The notes beneath the pieces were generated by a model, which searched no databases, was not told the origin of the DNA, and saw nothing but the letters and a program-made list of their open reading frames with translations. A stretch of DNA of 64,000 bases. It comes from Leptospira selangorensis (lineage in GTDB: Bacteria; Spirochaetota; Leptospiria; Leptospirales; Leptospiraceae). This document shows positions 19,952 to 27,517 of this stretch, in pieces. Made by a program: the position numbers and the translations under genes. Position 1 is the stretch's first letter. Each line of letters opens with the position of its first letter. The stretch spans positions 248,001 to 312,000 of the forward strand of contig NZ_RQES01000016.1 of the NCBI RefSeq assembly GCF_004769405.1, written 5' to 3'.

Positions 19952-21115
19952 TTAACGTATTTTGATCATCTTCCAGTAAGTCCAAGATCTTAGGATCCAT
20001 TCCATGGGACCTAAAGAAAAAATTCTTTTCCACGCAAGCGAGAATATTCCCCAGAAGATCCAAATCGGAACTGTCAAAACTAAAACAATATAACTACCTA
20101 TCTGATCGAAATAGCCTAGTCCCCAACCACAAAAGATCCAAGTACAAACTAAGGATTCTCCTAGATAGCAGGTTAAAGAAAGTTTTCCCATTGTCTCGAG
20201 CCAATTTCTGTCTGCAAAACTTCTTTCCGAATGATAATAATTTCCGAGTAAATATACATAACAGAATGTGAGTGCAGGCGCGCTGAAAGTGTCGGAAACG
20301 GCATAAATAATTTTTAAGAACATACTTGGATTCTCGGGGAGAATATGACGGGAATGTAATGTATATACCAGGTTTCCTAAAATTCCAAGGATTAAGGTCC
20401 ATGGAAAAAGTTTTTTAAATCCAAGCCTCGTTCTTTCCCAGTCCGTAAAGATCGAGTTTTTGGCTGCAAAGAAACCCAGACAAAACATTGAGAAAACCGT
20501 AGGCCATTGATAAAATACTAAAAATGGAATAGAAAGAATTGTATCTTTCGTCCTTTGTACATTACTTTCCCAGAACCCGCCTAAATATGCTTTTCTATTC
20601 TCTTCCAATAAGCGGGGAAGGTTTGCCTCTAACTGGGATTTGAATTCTACTTCTGCAAAACTCATACCTATTCTGCACAAGGCCGCAATCAATAGGCAAA
20701 CTAAGGAAAATTTTAATAACCAAGAAGAAGTTTTGTTTCTTAAAAACCAGAGTAATGCTCCTAAGATCGCATACGAAAGAAGGATATCTCCTAGAAATAA
20801 GAAAATCCCATGCAAAAGTCCTAATATTCCTAAACCGAATATCCTTCTAAAATACCTGGATCTGGGATTCGTTTCCTGATTATTCTCTAATTGAATAGAA
20901 AATCCATAACCGAATAAAAAGGAAAATAATACATAAAACTTGGATTCAAAGAAAAATGCAACGATCCATGAGCCTATTGAATCCAGAAGAGTTGAATTTT
21001 CTCCTAAGGAAGCGACTAAATACATTGGTTTTGAAAAATAGGGCAGGTTAACTGCGAGTATTCCTAATAACGCAAATCCTCTTAAGAAGTCTATGAATCC
21101 TATCCTATTTTTCAT
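19952..21115 (-). CDS. DUF418-family membrane protein
   Basis: 387 residues with about ten hydrophobic segments. The N-terminus RIGFIDFLRGFALLGILAVN is typical of the YeiB/DUF418 and related acyltransferase-3-like proteins; FESKFYVLFSFLFGYGF and the C-terminal LGPMEWILRSWTYWK are the DUF418 marks. Function of the family is unproven (a role in envelope acylation or transport has been suggested for relatives). It lies 9 bp downstream of the MFS gene on the same strand and is probably co-transcribed with it. Confidence 0.85.
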   Translation of the reverse strand: MKNRIGFIDFLRGFALLGILAVNLPYFSKPMYLVASLGENSTLLDSIGSWIVAFFFESKFYVLFSFLFGYGFSIQLENNQETNPRSRYFRRIFGLGILGLLHGIFLFLGDILLSYAILGALLWFLRNKTSSWLLKFSLVCLLIAALCRIGMSFAEVEFKSQLEANLPRLLEENRKAYLGGFWESNVQRTKDTILSIPFLVFYQWPTVFSMFCLGFFAAKNSIFTDWERTRLGFKKLFPWTLILGILGNLVYTLHSRHILPENPSMFLKIIYAVSDTFSAPALTFCYVYLLGNYYHSERSFADRNWLETMGKLSLTCYLGESLVCTWIFCGWGLGYFDQIGSYIVLVLTVPIWIFWGIFSLAWKRIFSLGPMEWILRSWTYWKMIKIR

Positions 21116-21124
21116 GTTCGTTCC

Positions 21125-22453
21125 CTAATGTTTGGGTTTCCAATTCCAAGTGAATGCAAGAAATATTATGGCTAAAATTGCGGATGCAAATATTATAAAT
21201 ATAGAATGTTCCCAGCGAAACCAAGGATAGGAGCTCATCCATCCCAATCCTTTGGAAAGAGCAGTCCTTCCTAAATAACCGAATAAACCTATAAATCCAG
21301 CTGCGGTTCCGACCGCTTTTTTAGAAGTGAAATCTAACCCTGCTACTCCGAGTAACATTACGGGTGGATAGATGAAAAATCCGACCACACCGAATAGTGT
21401 AAGGTCTGCCCATAAATATCCGGAAGGAACAAGTAATATTCCGAATAATGCAAATAGGATAGGGACCATGCAGACCAAGCTGACTAATCCTCTTTTCCCT
21501 CCAACCTTGTCTGAATACCAACCAACGAGCAACGTTGAGCCTATTCCCGCGAATTCATAGATTAAAGTGCTGATCCCTCCTTTTTCTAAACTTGCTCCTT
21601 TCGCAAATTTTAAATAAGAAGGCCCCCAATCCGTCAGGCTATACCGGACAATATATACAAAAAAATTCGCTATTGCAAAGACCCAGATGTACTTATTTAA
21701 AAGCACCAGATCTATAAAAATTTCCTTAAAGCTGAGTTCTCTTTCTGATTCTGAAACTTTTGCAGAATCAGTTTCCGTTCCTGAATATTCTTCAATGGAA
21801 GGAAGTCCAACAGATTGAGGGGTGTCCAATAATCTAAAATATAAATAGATTGCGGTTAAAAATGAAAGAGCGGCAGGAATATAAAATGCGTTTCTCCATC
21901 CGAACCAAGAGGCACTATAAGCTGCGATCACTCCTACGAGTCCGCCTCCTACATTATGCGCGATGTTCCAGACTGCGAACTTTTCCCCTCTTTCTTTAAC
22001 GGAAAACCAATGCCCTAGGGATCTTCCACAAGGAGGCCATCCCATTCCTTGGAATAGACCGTTTAATCCCCATAAAATTAAATGTGTTTGGTAATCGGAG
22101 GAAGCTCCGAAACATATATTACAAATTCCTGTTAGAATAAGGCCCAAAGGCATAAAGATCTTAGGGTTACTTCTGTCGGATAATGCTCCCATCAGGAATT
22201 TTCCGATCCCATAAGAGATTGCAGTGATCGCTAAAATATTTCCTATCTGTTCTTGTGAATAGGAGAGTGCTTGGCCTATTTCTTTTGAAACTACCGGAAA
22301 ATTGTTTCGGACGGTATAAAAGACGGAATATCCTAAGAATGTGGCTTCTAAAATTCTCCAACGAAACTTCGGATAAAGAGTTCGGATTTCTGACTCGGGG
22401 CGTAAAGGTTTATGGGGCTTTGGTAGGATCCAAGATAATAGACCGTTTCTCAT
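21125..22453 (-). CDS. MFS transporter, organophosphate:phosphate antiporter type
   Basis: 442 residues, 12 predicted helices. The order of segments and motifs such as [14 protein letters not shown] in helix 1, [17 protein letters not shown] in the first cytoplasmic loop, and [17 protein letters not shown] in helix 4/5 resemble the GlpT/UhpT/UhpC group of glycerol-3-phosphate or hexose-phosphate carriers. The substrate cannot be read from the sequence; a sensor-type (UhpC) role is also possible but no uhpAB-like partner is adjacent. A conserved central loop (near 205-235) is long and acidic. Operon with the DUF418 gene downstream; thiL ends its own unit 50 bp upstream. Confidence 0.82.
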   Translation of the reverse strand: MRNGLLSWILPKPHKPLRPESEIRTLYPKFRWRILEATFLGYSVFYTVRNNFPVVSKEIGQALSYSQEQIGNILAITAISYGIGKFLMGALSDRSNPKIFMPLGLILTGICNICFGASSDYQTHLILWGLNGLFQGMGWPPCGRSLGHWFSVKERGEKFAVWNIAHNVGGGLVGVIAAYSASWFGWRNAFYIPAALSFLTAIYLYFRLLDTPQSVGLPSIEEYSGTETDSAKVSESERELSFKEIFIDLVLLNKYIWVFAIANFFVYIVRYSLTDWGPSYLKFAKGASLEKGGISTLIYEFAGIGSTLLVGWYSDKVGGKRGLVSLVCMVPILFALFGILLVPSGYLWADLTLFGVVGFFIYPPVMLLGVAGLDFTSKKAVGTAAGFIGLFGYLGRTALSKGLGWMSSYPWFRWEHSIFIIFASAILAIIFLAFTWNWKPKH

Positions 22454-22502
22454 CGATCAGGAAGAATGATCGTATATTGTCGGACGCACAAGTAGAATTT
22501 GA

Positions 22503-23423
22503 TTAAAAATGTCTAAATCCTGATTCTTTAGGAGAGTAAGTTTTTCCTTCGTAAGAATATCTGACCTGAGGAGATTCACCTTCTTCTAAAGCGAAAACAC
22601 TACCTATTTTTCGGATAGAGATCCCTTCCCAAGAAGAAGGCAATTCGTCGGGGGATAAAAATAGAAGTTCTAATTCTTCTCCGGATATTAAAACACCTTC
22701 TATCCCGATTGCTTCTTTTACTCCATTTTCAAAAGGAAGTTTGTCCAGATCCAGCTCTATCCCGACTCCGGAAGACTTTGCTAATTTGAATACGTCTTGT
22801 TTGAGCCCGTCTGTTAGATCCATTCCTGCATGTATTCTGTTTTTTGAATATAAGGAGCGACTTAAGTTTAGTCTGGATTTAGGTCTTAAATGCCTATCTA
22901 GGGCGATCTTTTTTACTTCTGGAGAAAGCGAAATATGGGCGCCTTCTAATATTTTATAACCTAAAAGGGAAGCGCCAATATGGCCGCTCAGGTATACATG
23001 ATCTCCAGGTTTTCCACCCTTTCTGTCTACAGGAGAAGGAGATTTTCCTAATAGAGTTAAAGTTAAGTTTAACTCTTGGGTCCTATAAGTGTCTCCACCA
23101 CATAGTTCTATCTCATAAGAGTTTAATGCATTCTTAAATGAATCGATAAACGGTTCTAAAAATTCTTTTCGATTGCAGGAAGGAGAAAGTCCAAAATTGA
23201 AAAATGCCTTTTGGGGTGTTCCGTTAGCCGCTGCTATATCCGATACGTTCACTTCTACCAATTTGTTTGCCAAATCTTCAGGACGACTCCAGTCCAAACG
23301 GAAATGAGTTCCTTCTACAATCGTATCCGTTGTGATTAAGTTTCCTTCTTTGTCCGAATAACAGTCGTTTTCCTGTTCTTTACCGGGAGGATATAAGGAG
23401 GAGATGAGTTCTTCTTCGTTCAA
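22503..23423 (-). CDS. thiL: thiamine-monophosphate kinase
   Basis: Phosphorylates thiamine monophosphate to thiamine pyrophosphate with ATP, the last step of the biosynthesis. 306 residues, normal length. AIRS-fold signatures are visible: TTDTIVEGTHFRLDW (metal/ATP-binding Asp), VNVSDIAAANGTPQKAFF, YEIELCGGDTYR, and AGMDLTDGLKQDVFKLAK. It diverges from the YceI gene 58 bp away, so their promoters lie back to back in a very short spacer. Confidence 0.93.
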   Translation of the reverse strand: MNEEELISSLYPPGKEQENDCYSDKEGNLITTDTIVEGTHFRLDWSRPEDLANKLVEVNVSDIAAANGTPQKAFFNFGLSPSCNRKEFLEPFIDSFKNALNSYEIELCGGDTYRTQELNLTLTLLGKSPSPVDRKGGKPGDHVYLSGHIGASLLGYKILEGAHISLSPEVKKIALDRHLRPKSRLNLSRSLYSKNRIHAGMDLTDGLKQDVFKLAKSSGVGIELDLDKLPFENGVKEAIGIEGVLISGEELELLFLSPDELPSSWEGISIRKIGSVFALEEGESPQVRYSYEGKTYSPKESGFRHF

Positions 23424-23481
23424 GCGCTTTCCAATATCTAAAAATCTTGACTTTGTTTTATTTCAACCCTAGTATAAGGCC

Positions 23482-24126
23482 ATGAAATCACGTATAAATT
23501 CTTTTTATCAATCCGTACTGATTTTTTCAGTATTCTCCCTTGCAGGAAGTTTGCAATTCAATTCGTTATCCGCAGAAGCTTCTTGCAAATATTCCGTGAG
23601 CCAAGAAACAACCGGCCTTGAGTGGAAAGCTTTTAAATTCACTGAAAAAACAGGAGTTGCCGGCAAGTTCACTAAAGTAAGTATTTCAGGAGCTAAATCT
23701 TCGGCTAATGTTTCCGACGCGTTAAAAGGTTTAAAATTCTCTATCGATTCTTTGGATCTGGACAGTGGAAATGCGGAAAGAGATCCAAAGATCAAGGGAG
23801 CATTTTTCGGAAATCTGAAAAAGAGCGGAAAGATAGAAGGATCAGTATCTTCTGCAAAACTAGATGCAGATGGAAAATCAGGAACTGGAGTTGTTAAACT
23901 TGTTTGGAATGGAGTGAGTAAAGATGTTCCATTACAATTCACTTTGGTTGGAGAAGTTTTAGAAGCAAAAGGATCCTTGGACGTAAACAATTGGAATGCC
24001 GGTAAGGCTTTAACTGCATTGAATACAGTTTGTAGCGATCTTCATAAGAGCAAAGACGGTAAATCAGTTCTTTGGCCGGATGTAGAAATTACTATTAAAT
24101 CAACTTTAAAGAAAGATTGTAAATAG
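23482..24126 (+). CDS. secreted YceI-family protein
   Basis: 214 residues with an N-terminal signal peptide ending near ...FNSLSAEA, so the mature protein is periplasmic. The YceI lipocalin-like domain covers the rest: WKAFKFTEKTGVAGKFT at the start and SKDVPLQFTLVGEVLEAKG in the second half. Family members bind isoprenoid chains such as ubiquinone-8 in an elongated beta barrel. Two Cys (near 35 and 189, plus the last but one residue) may form a disulphide. A strong hairpin follows the stop. Confidence 0.85.
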   Translation: MKSRINSFYQSVLIFSVFSLAGSLQFNSLSAEASCKYSVSQETTGLEWKAFKFTEKTGVAGKFTKVSISGAKSSANVSDALKGLKFSIDSLDLDSGNAERDPKIKGAFFGNLKKSGKIEGSVSSAKLDADGKSGTGVVKLVWNGVSKDVPLQFTLVGEVLEAKGSLDVNNWNAGKALTALNTVCSDLHKSKDGKSVLWPDVEITIKSTLKKDCK

Positions 24127-24134
24127 AACTTGAA

Positions 24135-24161
24135 ATGCGGGGTGAACGATTCACTCCGCAT
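24135..24161. terminator. hairpin between convergent genes
   Basis: A 12-bp stem (24135-24146 with 24150-24161, one G-T pair) closed by the loop CGA, 8 bp after the YceI stop and 24 bp from the 3' end of the convergent DUF1554 gene. It lacks a strong T run on the plus side, so it may stop transcription inefficiently or act from both sides. Confidence 0.5.
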
Positions 24162-24185
24162 ATTATAAATTTCAGATATTTTATC

Positions 24186-24854
24186 TCAGCCTCCGCCACC
24201 GCTTACCGGTCTATAACAAATACAAAATACTTTGTAAGCTTGGTCACAGCCTGCTGCAAATACACTATTCCACCCTACTGCAGACGCAAGAGGAGTTCCT
24301 ACATATCCAGTAAAGGCATTTGAATTATCACTCCCGTCATTACAGGTAACGCCTGAAGCATAATTCCCATTTAAATCCCCATAGGTCCAGAAATCAGTGC
24401 TGCCCAAACCTGCTGCTTCTAAGGTCACGTGTAGATCTACGGTGAAAAAAGAAGCCAGATCGTCGGCGAGTATAGTGCCTGTGGGACCTCCTCTCATCGG
24501 TAAGTTCGTCGGAATATCAGTATAAAGAGAAGTTAAATTATTAGCAGATACAAGAAGCGTGGATACTAAAGGAGCCACGCTTTGACATCCTACATCTAAG
24601 ATAGGAGCAAAGGCACGTTCTTGTTTACAAATGGTTGATAAACTAGAGTCCAAGTTACCTGCACCTAAAATGGATAAATTTCCACCATAGGAAGGGGTGG
24701 AGGAATATACATAGATCCCTTCCGGAGCAGAAATGAGACTCAACAGACTCGCGACAGGATTGCAGCTTCTATCCTGGTCCGAGCAGATTTTATCGGAAAT
24801 ACAACCGTTCGATAAAATACAAAAAAATAAAATAGCAAGAATACGAAGCTTCAT
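24186..24854 (-). CDS. DUF1554-type lipoprotein
   Basis: 222 residues. Signal peptide with lipobox LSNGC, then KICSDQDRSCNP, the same beginning as its neighbour at 24932-25621. The body starts IYVYSSTPSYGGNLS and continues through paired Cys residues to VFCICYRP; FWTYGDLNG is the segment reminiscent of the DUF1554 FWTG motif. DUF1554 folds resemble C-type lectin-like sensors and are abundant in Leptospira, where they are mostly of unknown function. Transcribed on the minus strand after its paralogue. Confidence 0.75.
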   Translation of the reverse strand: MKLRILAILFFCILSNGCISDKICSDQDRSCNPVASLLSLISAPEGIYVYSSTPSYGGNLSILGAGNLDSSLSTICKQERAFAPILDVGCQSVAPLVSTLLVSANNLTSLYTDIPTNLPMRGGPTGTILADDLASFFTVDLHVTLEAAGLGSTDFWTYGDLNGNYASGVTCNDGSDNSNAFTGYVGTPLASAVGWNSVFAAGCDQAYKVFCICYRPVSGGGG

Positions 24855-24931
24855 CTAACCAAGGGTAAAACTTCGTTAATCCTTAGGCAAGAAATTATAA
24901 CTTCTCTTATAGGCGAAAATCCTATACTTTA

Positions 24932-25621
24932 TTAATAACAAATACAAAGAATAGGATGAGATTCAATACATGCAGGAGCTCCCGATAAGGGCCAGTTTGT
25001 AGTAACATCGGTAGGAGATCCAATGGCTCCTGTAGCCCCCGTATTCGTTCCTACAATACAATTGTCAGCAGAATTATAACCTCCTCCTCCGTTAGCAAAT
25101 GTCCAAAACGTTTGGGAAGTAACGCCTGCTTGCTCAAAGGTTATAAATAATCCGGCAAATAGATTTGACCAAGTGTTAGCAATCAATTCTCCCCTTGCTC
25201 CTCTTATGGGGTAACTGGTATTGTCCGGAACACCATAGAGTGCGGGGAAATTATACATAACATTTGTAGAAGTAGAAACTAAAGGAAGAACATTCATACA
25301 ACTTGGATTGATGATCGATGCAAACAAACGATTTGCGGTGCAGATATTATGAAGACTGTCATCGATAGTAGATCCATAGACTGCCAAATTTCCTTGGTAG
25401 GTTGTTTGAGTTGAATATAAGTATATCCCTTGAGGAGCGGAGATCATAGAATATATCTGTTCTTGAATACTACAATTTTTGTCCTGATCGGAACAAACTT
25501 TTGAGCTCATACAAGCGTTTGAAGAAAGAATGAGAAAGAAGAAGGACAGCTGAATAAAAAATTTCACCGCACGATTAAAAACCAAACCAGTTGTTTTTGC
25601 AAGAAATTTCCTGCTTCGCAT
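24932..25621 (-). CDS. DUF1554-type lipoprotein, paralogue of its neighbour
   Basis: About 229 residues from the ATG at 25621. A longer frame starts with TTG at 25699 but overlaps the divergent gene start at 25690 and has no ribosome-binding site. Lipobox LSSNAC is preceded by a long basic n-region; the mature protein begins MSSKVCSDQDKNC, matching the paralogue's ISDKICSDQDRSC. Also shared are IYLYST...YQGNL, the FWTFA segment and the terminal CICY. The two probably arose by tandem duplication and have since diverged strongly. Surface or periplasmic face cannot be decided from sequence. Confidence 0.72.
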   Translation of the reverse strand: MRSRKFLAKTTGLVFNRAVKFFIQLSFFFLILSSNACMSSKVCSDQDKNCSIQEQIYSMISAPQGIYLYSTQTTYQGNLAVYGSTIDDSLHNICTANRLFASIINPSCMNVLPLVSTSTNVMYNFPALYGVPDNTSYPIRGARGELIANTWSNLFAGLFITFEQAGVTSQTFWTFANGGGGYNSADNCIVGTNTGATGAIGSPTDVTTNWPLSGAPACIESHPILCICY

Positions 25622-25689
25622 AATACAAAGCTTAGCGAATTTCTCATTAAACTTGACTAAAATATCTGAAAGTATTTTATTCTGCCAAG

Positions 25690-26505
25690 ATGCGCCCAAA
25701 TCTTAAAGTCCGTTTTGCAATCTTTTTCCTATTGGCAATGGTTCTAACTCCAGGTTTGTTATTTGCCGATCAGACCATTCTTCTCCGCAAAGGTGGTAAG
25801 GTGATCGGTAACGTAGTAGGTCAAAATGAGAAGACGATCGTTGTTCAAACGGAATCGGGCAAACAGAACATCAGCAAAAGAGATATATTAAAAATTATTT
25901 ATAAAGATATCACAAAAGAAGAAGAGAATCGCATTCGTAAGGAAGAAGAAAAAAAGGTCCAAGAAAACCCTCAAGTAGTTGAGGAGCCTATCCAAATCAT
26001 CCCGCCTCCTACTTCTACAGGACCTAGTAGAAGTAGATGGAGCGCAGTATGGCGTTCTGCAATTCTACCTGGCTGGGGACAATGGTATACTGATAATAAA
26101 CTGGAAGCAAAAATCACAGGCGGAGCATTCTTAGTTAGCCTTGGGTATGCAGGATATTCCAGATCCGAAGCGGAATCGGCAAAAAGTAAATATGATGATG
26201 CAGTCTCCAAAAGTAGCACCACCGGTGCTTATATCTACGGAGGCGGAATTGCAAACTTCTACCTTCTCACCGTAGTCCCTGGAGCAAGAGCAGATTATGA
26301 AACTTCCGTCCATGCATATAATACTTCCGTGTATGTATTGGGTGGAGTGTATTTAGCTCAATTGGTGCGTACTTATTTCCTGGGAAAATCCTGGGAGCAG
26401 GGGGCTTCTGCCAATCCGGTCGCTTGGACAGTCGTGCCTAGGCCTGATTGGTCTGCTGGTAGAATTGGATGGGGTGCAGAAGCAAGTTTTAGCCTCGGTT
26501 TCTAG
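25690..26505 (+). CDS. membrane protein with N-terminal SH3/Sm-like domain
   Basis: 271 residues. A signal peptide ends at about ...LLFA; then a small beta domain (residues 28-70: ILLRKGGKVIGNVVGQ... ISKRDILKI), an acidic-basic coiled linker, and a C-terminal membrane part starting at WRSAILPGWGQWYTDNK, a segment resembling the DUF5683 type. The small beta domain recurs, twice, in the beta-barrel gene at 42317-43267. Envelope location is likely; function unknown. Upstream spacer to the divergent DUF1554 gene is 68 bp. Confidence 0.7.
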   Translation: MRPNLKVRFAIFFLLAMVLTPGLLFADQTILLRKGGKVIGNVVGQNEKTIVVQTESGKQNISKRDILKIIYKDITKEEENRIRKEEEKKVQENPQVVEEPIQIIPPPTSTGPSRSRWSAVWRSAILPGWGQWYTDNKLEAKITGGAFLVSLGYAGYSRSEAESAKSKYDDAVSKSSTTGAYIYGGGIANFYLLTVVPGARADYETSVHAYNTSVYVLGGVYLAQLVRTYFLGKSWEQGASANPVAWTVVPRPDWSAGRIGWGAEASFSLGF

Positions 26506-26572
26506 GAATTTTGTCCGTATTTCCTTGACCCCTTAGGCCGGTACGCGAAATTGGCCAATACAGGACATACCC

Positions 26573-27022
26573 ATGCCAATCGTATCTAAACCGCATAGAA
26601 CTCCTTCCTTAAAAAAGGAACAAGCTAATAAAGCTTGGTACGTAGTCGACGCTGAAGGCAAAACCTTAGGTCGTCTCGCTTCGGAGATCGCTACTAGACT
26701 CCGCGGTAAACATAAGCCTACTTTTACTCCCAACGTTGATTGTGGAGATAATATTATCGTTATCAATGCTGCTAAGGTAGCTGTGACTGGAAATAAAGAG
26801 ACTCAAAAAGAATATTTCCATCACTCTCGTTATCCGGGTGGTATGACAGCTACTACTCTCCAAAGTATGAGAGTTAAACAACCTGAAAAAATCCTGTATG
26901 AAGCAGTAAAGGGTATGCTTCCTAAAAGTAAACTCGGTGCTGAAATGTTAACTCATTTCAGAATTTTCCCAGGAACCGAGCATAATCTCGGCGCTCAAAA
27001 GCCGATCAAACTGGAACTCTAG
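26573..27022 (+). CDS. rplM: 50S ribosomal protein L13
   Basis: 149 residues including a short N-terminal extension before the conserved [20 protein letters not shown]. The family block [17 protein letters not shown] and the following [12 protein letters not shown] are intact. AGGA lies about 8 nt before the ATG. Co-transcribed with rpsI, 13 bp downstream, the near-universal pairing. Confidence 0.97.
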   Translation: MPIVSKPHRTPSLKKEQANKAWYVVDAEGKTLGRLASEIATRLRGKHKPTFTPNVDCGDNIIVINAAKVAVTGNKETQKEYFHHSRYPGGMTATTLQSMRVKQPEKILYEAVKGMLPKSKLGAEMLTHFRIFPGTEHNLGAQKPIKLEL

Positions 27023-27035
27023 GAGATATTAGAAT

Positions 27036-27434
27036 ATGGCAAGCGCCAAGGAAATCTGGGCAGTAGGTCGTCGTAAAAACGCAATCGCCCGCGTAAAATT
27101 AAAAGAAGGTTCCGGTAAGATTGTAATCAATGATAAAGATTACAAAGATTATCTGCAAAACAGCCGCTCTAATATCAAAGAAGCAATTACTGCTTTAACT
27201 CTGATGAACGTTGCTGAGAAGTTCGACCTTAAAGTAAACGTTTCCGGAGGAGGGATCATCGGACAAGTCGGAGCGATCCGTCACGCACTTGCAAGAGTGA
27301 TCTGCCGTTATAATCCCGAGTTCAGAGCTACTGTTAAAAAAGAAGGCCTTCTGACTCGTGACCCACGTATGGTGGAACGTAAAAAATACGGTCTACACAA
27401 AGCACGTAGAGGAACTCAGTTCTCTAAACGTTAA
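27036..27434 (+). CDS. rpsI: 30S ribosomal protein S9
   Basis: 132 residues; starts [14 protein letters not shown], holds [19 protein letters not shown] and ends with the basic tail [11 protein letters not shown] that reaches the P-site tRNA. GGAG precedes the ATG. Followed by a stable hairpin. Confidence 0.97.
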   Translation: MASAKEIWAVGRRKNAIARVKLKEGSGKIVINDKDYKDYLQNSRSNIKEAITALTLMNVAEKFDLKVNVSGGGIIGQVGAIRHALARVICRYNPEFRATVKKEGLLTRDPRMVERKKYGLHKARRGTQFSKR

Positions 27435-27461
27435 TCTACGCTTTTTAGATCTATTTTTGGG

Positions 27462-27507
27462 AATGCCTGAAGTTCTTGCCAGCAAGACCTCGGGCATTTT
27501 CTGTTTT
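27462..27507 (+). terminator. rho-independent terminator after rpsI
   Basis: Outer stem 27462-27470 with 27490-27498 (9 bp, one G-T pair) and inner stem TCTTGC/GCAAGA (27474-27479 with 27482-27487), followed by a T-rich tail to 27507. It sits between rpsI and alaS, 11 bp before the alaS start, so it could also act as an attenuator in the alaS leader. Confidence 0.7.
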
Positions 27508-27517
27508 AAGGGGTATC

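Noticed and set aside
23508..23990. 160-residue minus-strand frame within the YceI gene
   Set aside because: Antisense to a well-supported gene and of shadow-like composition.
27476..27517. Longer N-terminus for alaS
   Set aside because: The extra codons are read through the rpsI terminator hairpin, while AGGGG and a normal class II N-terminus mark the ATG at 27518.
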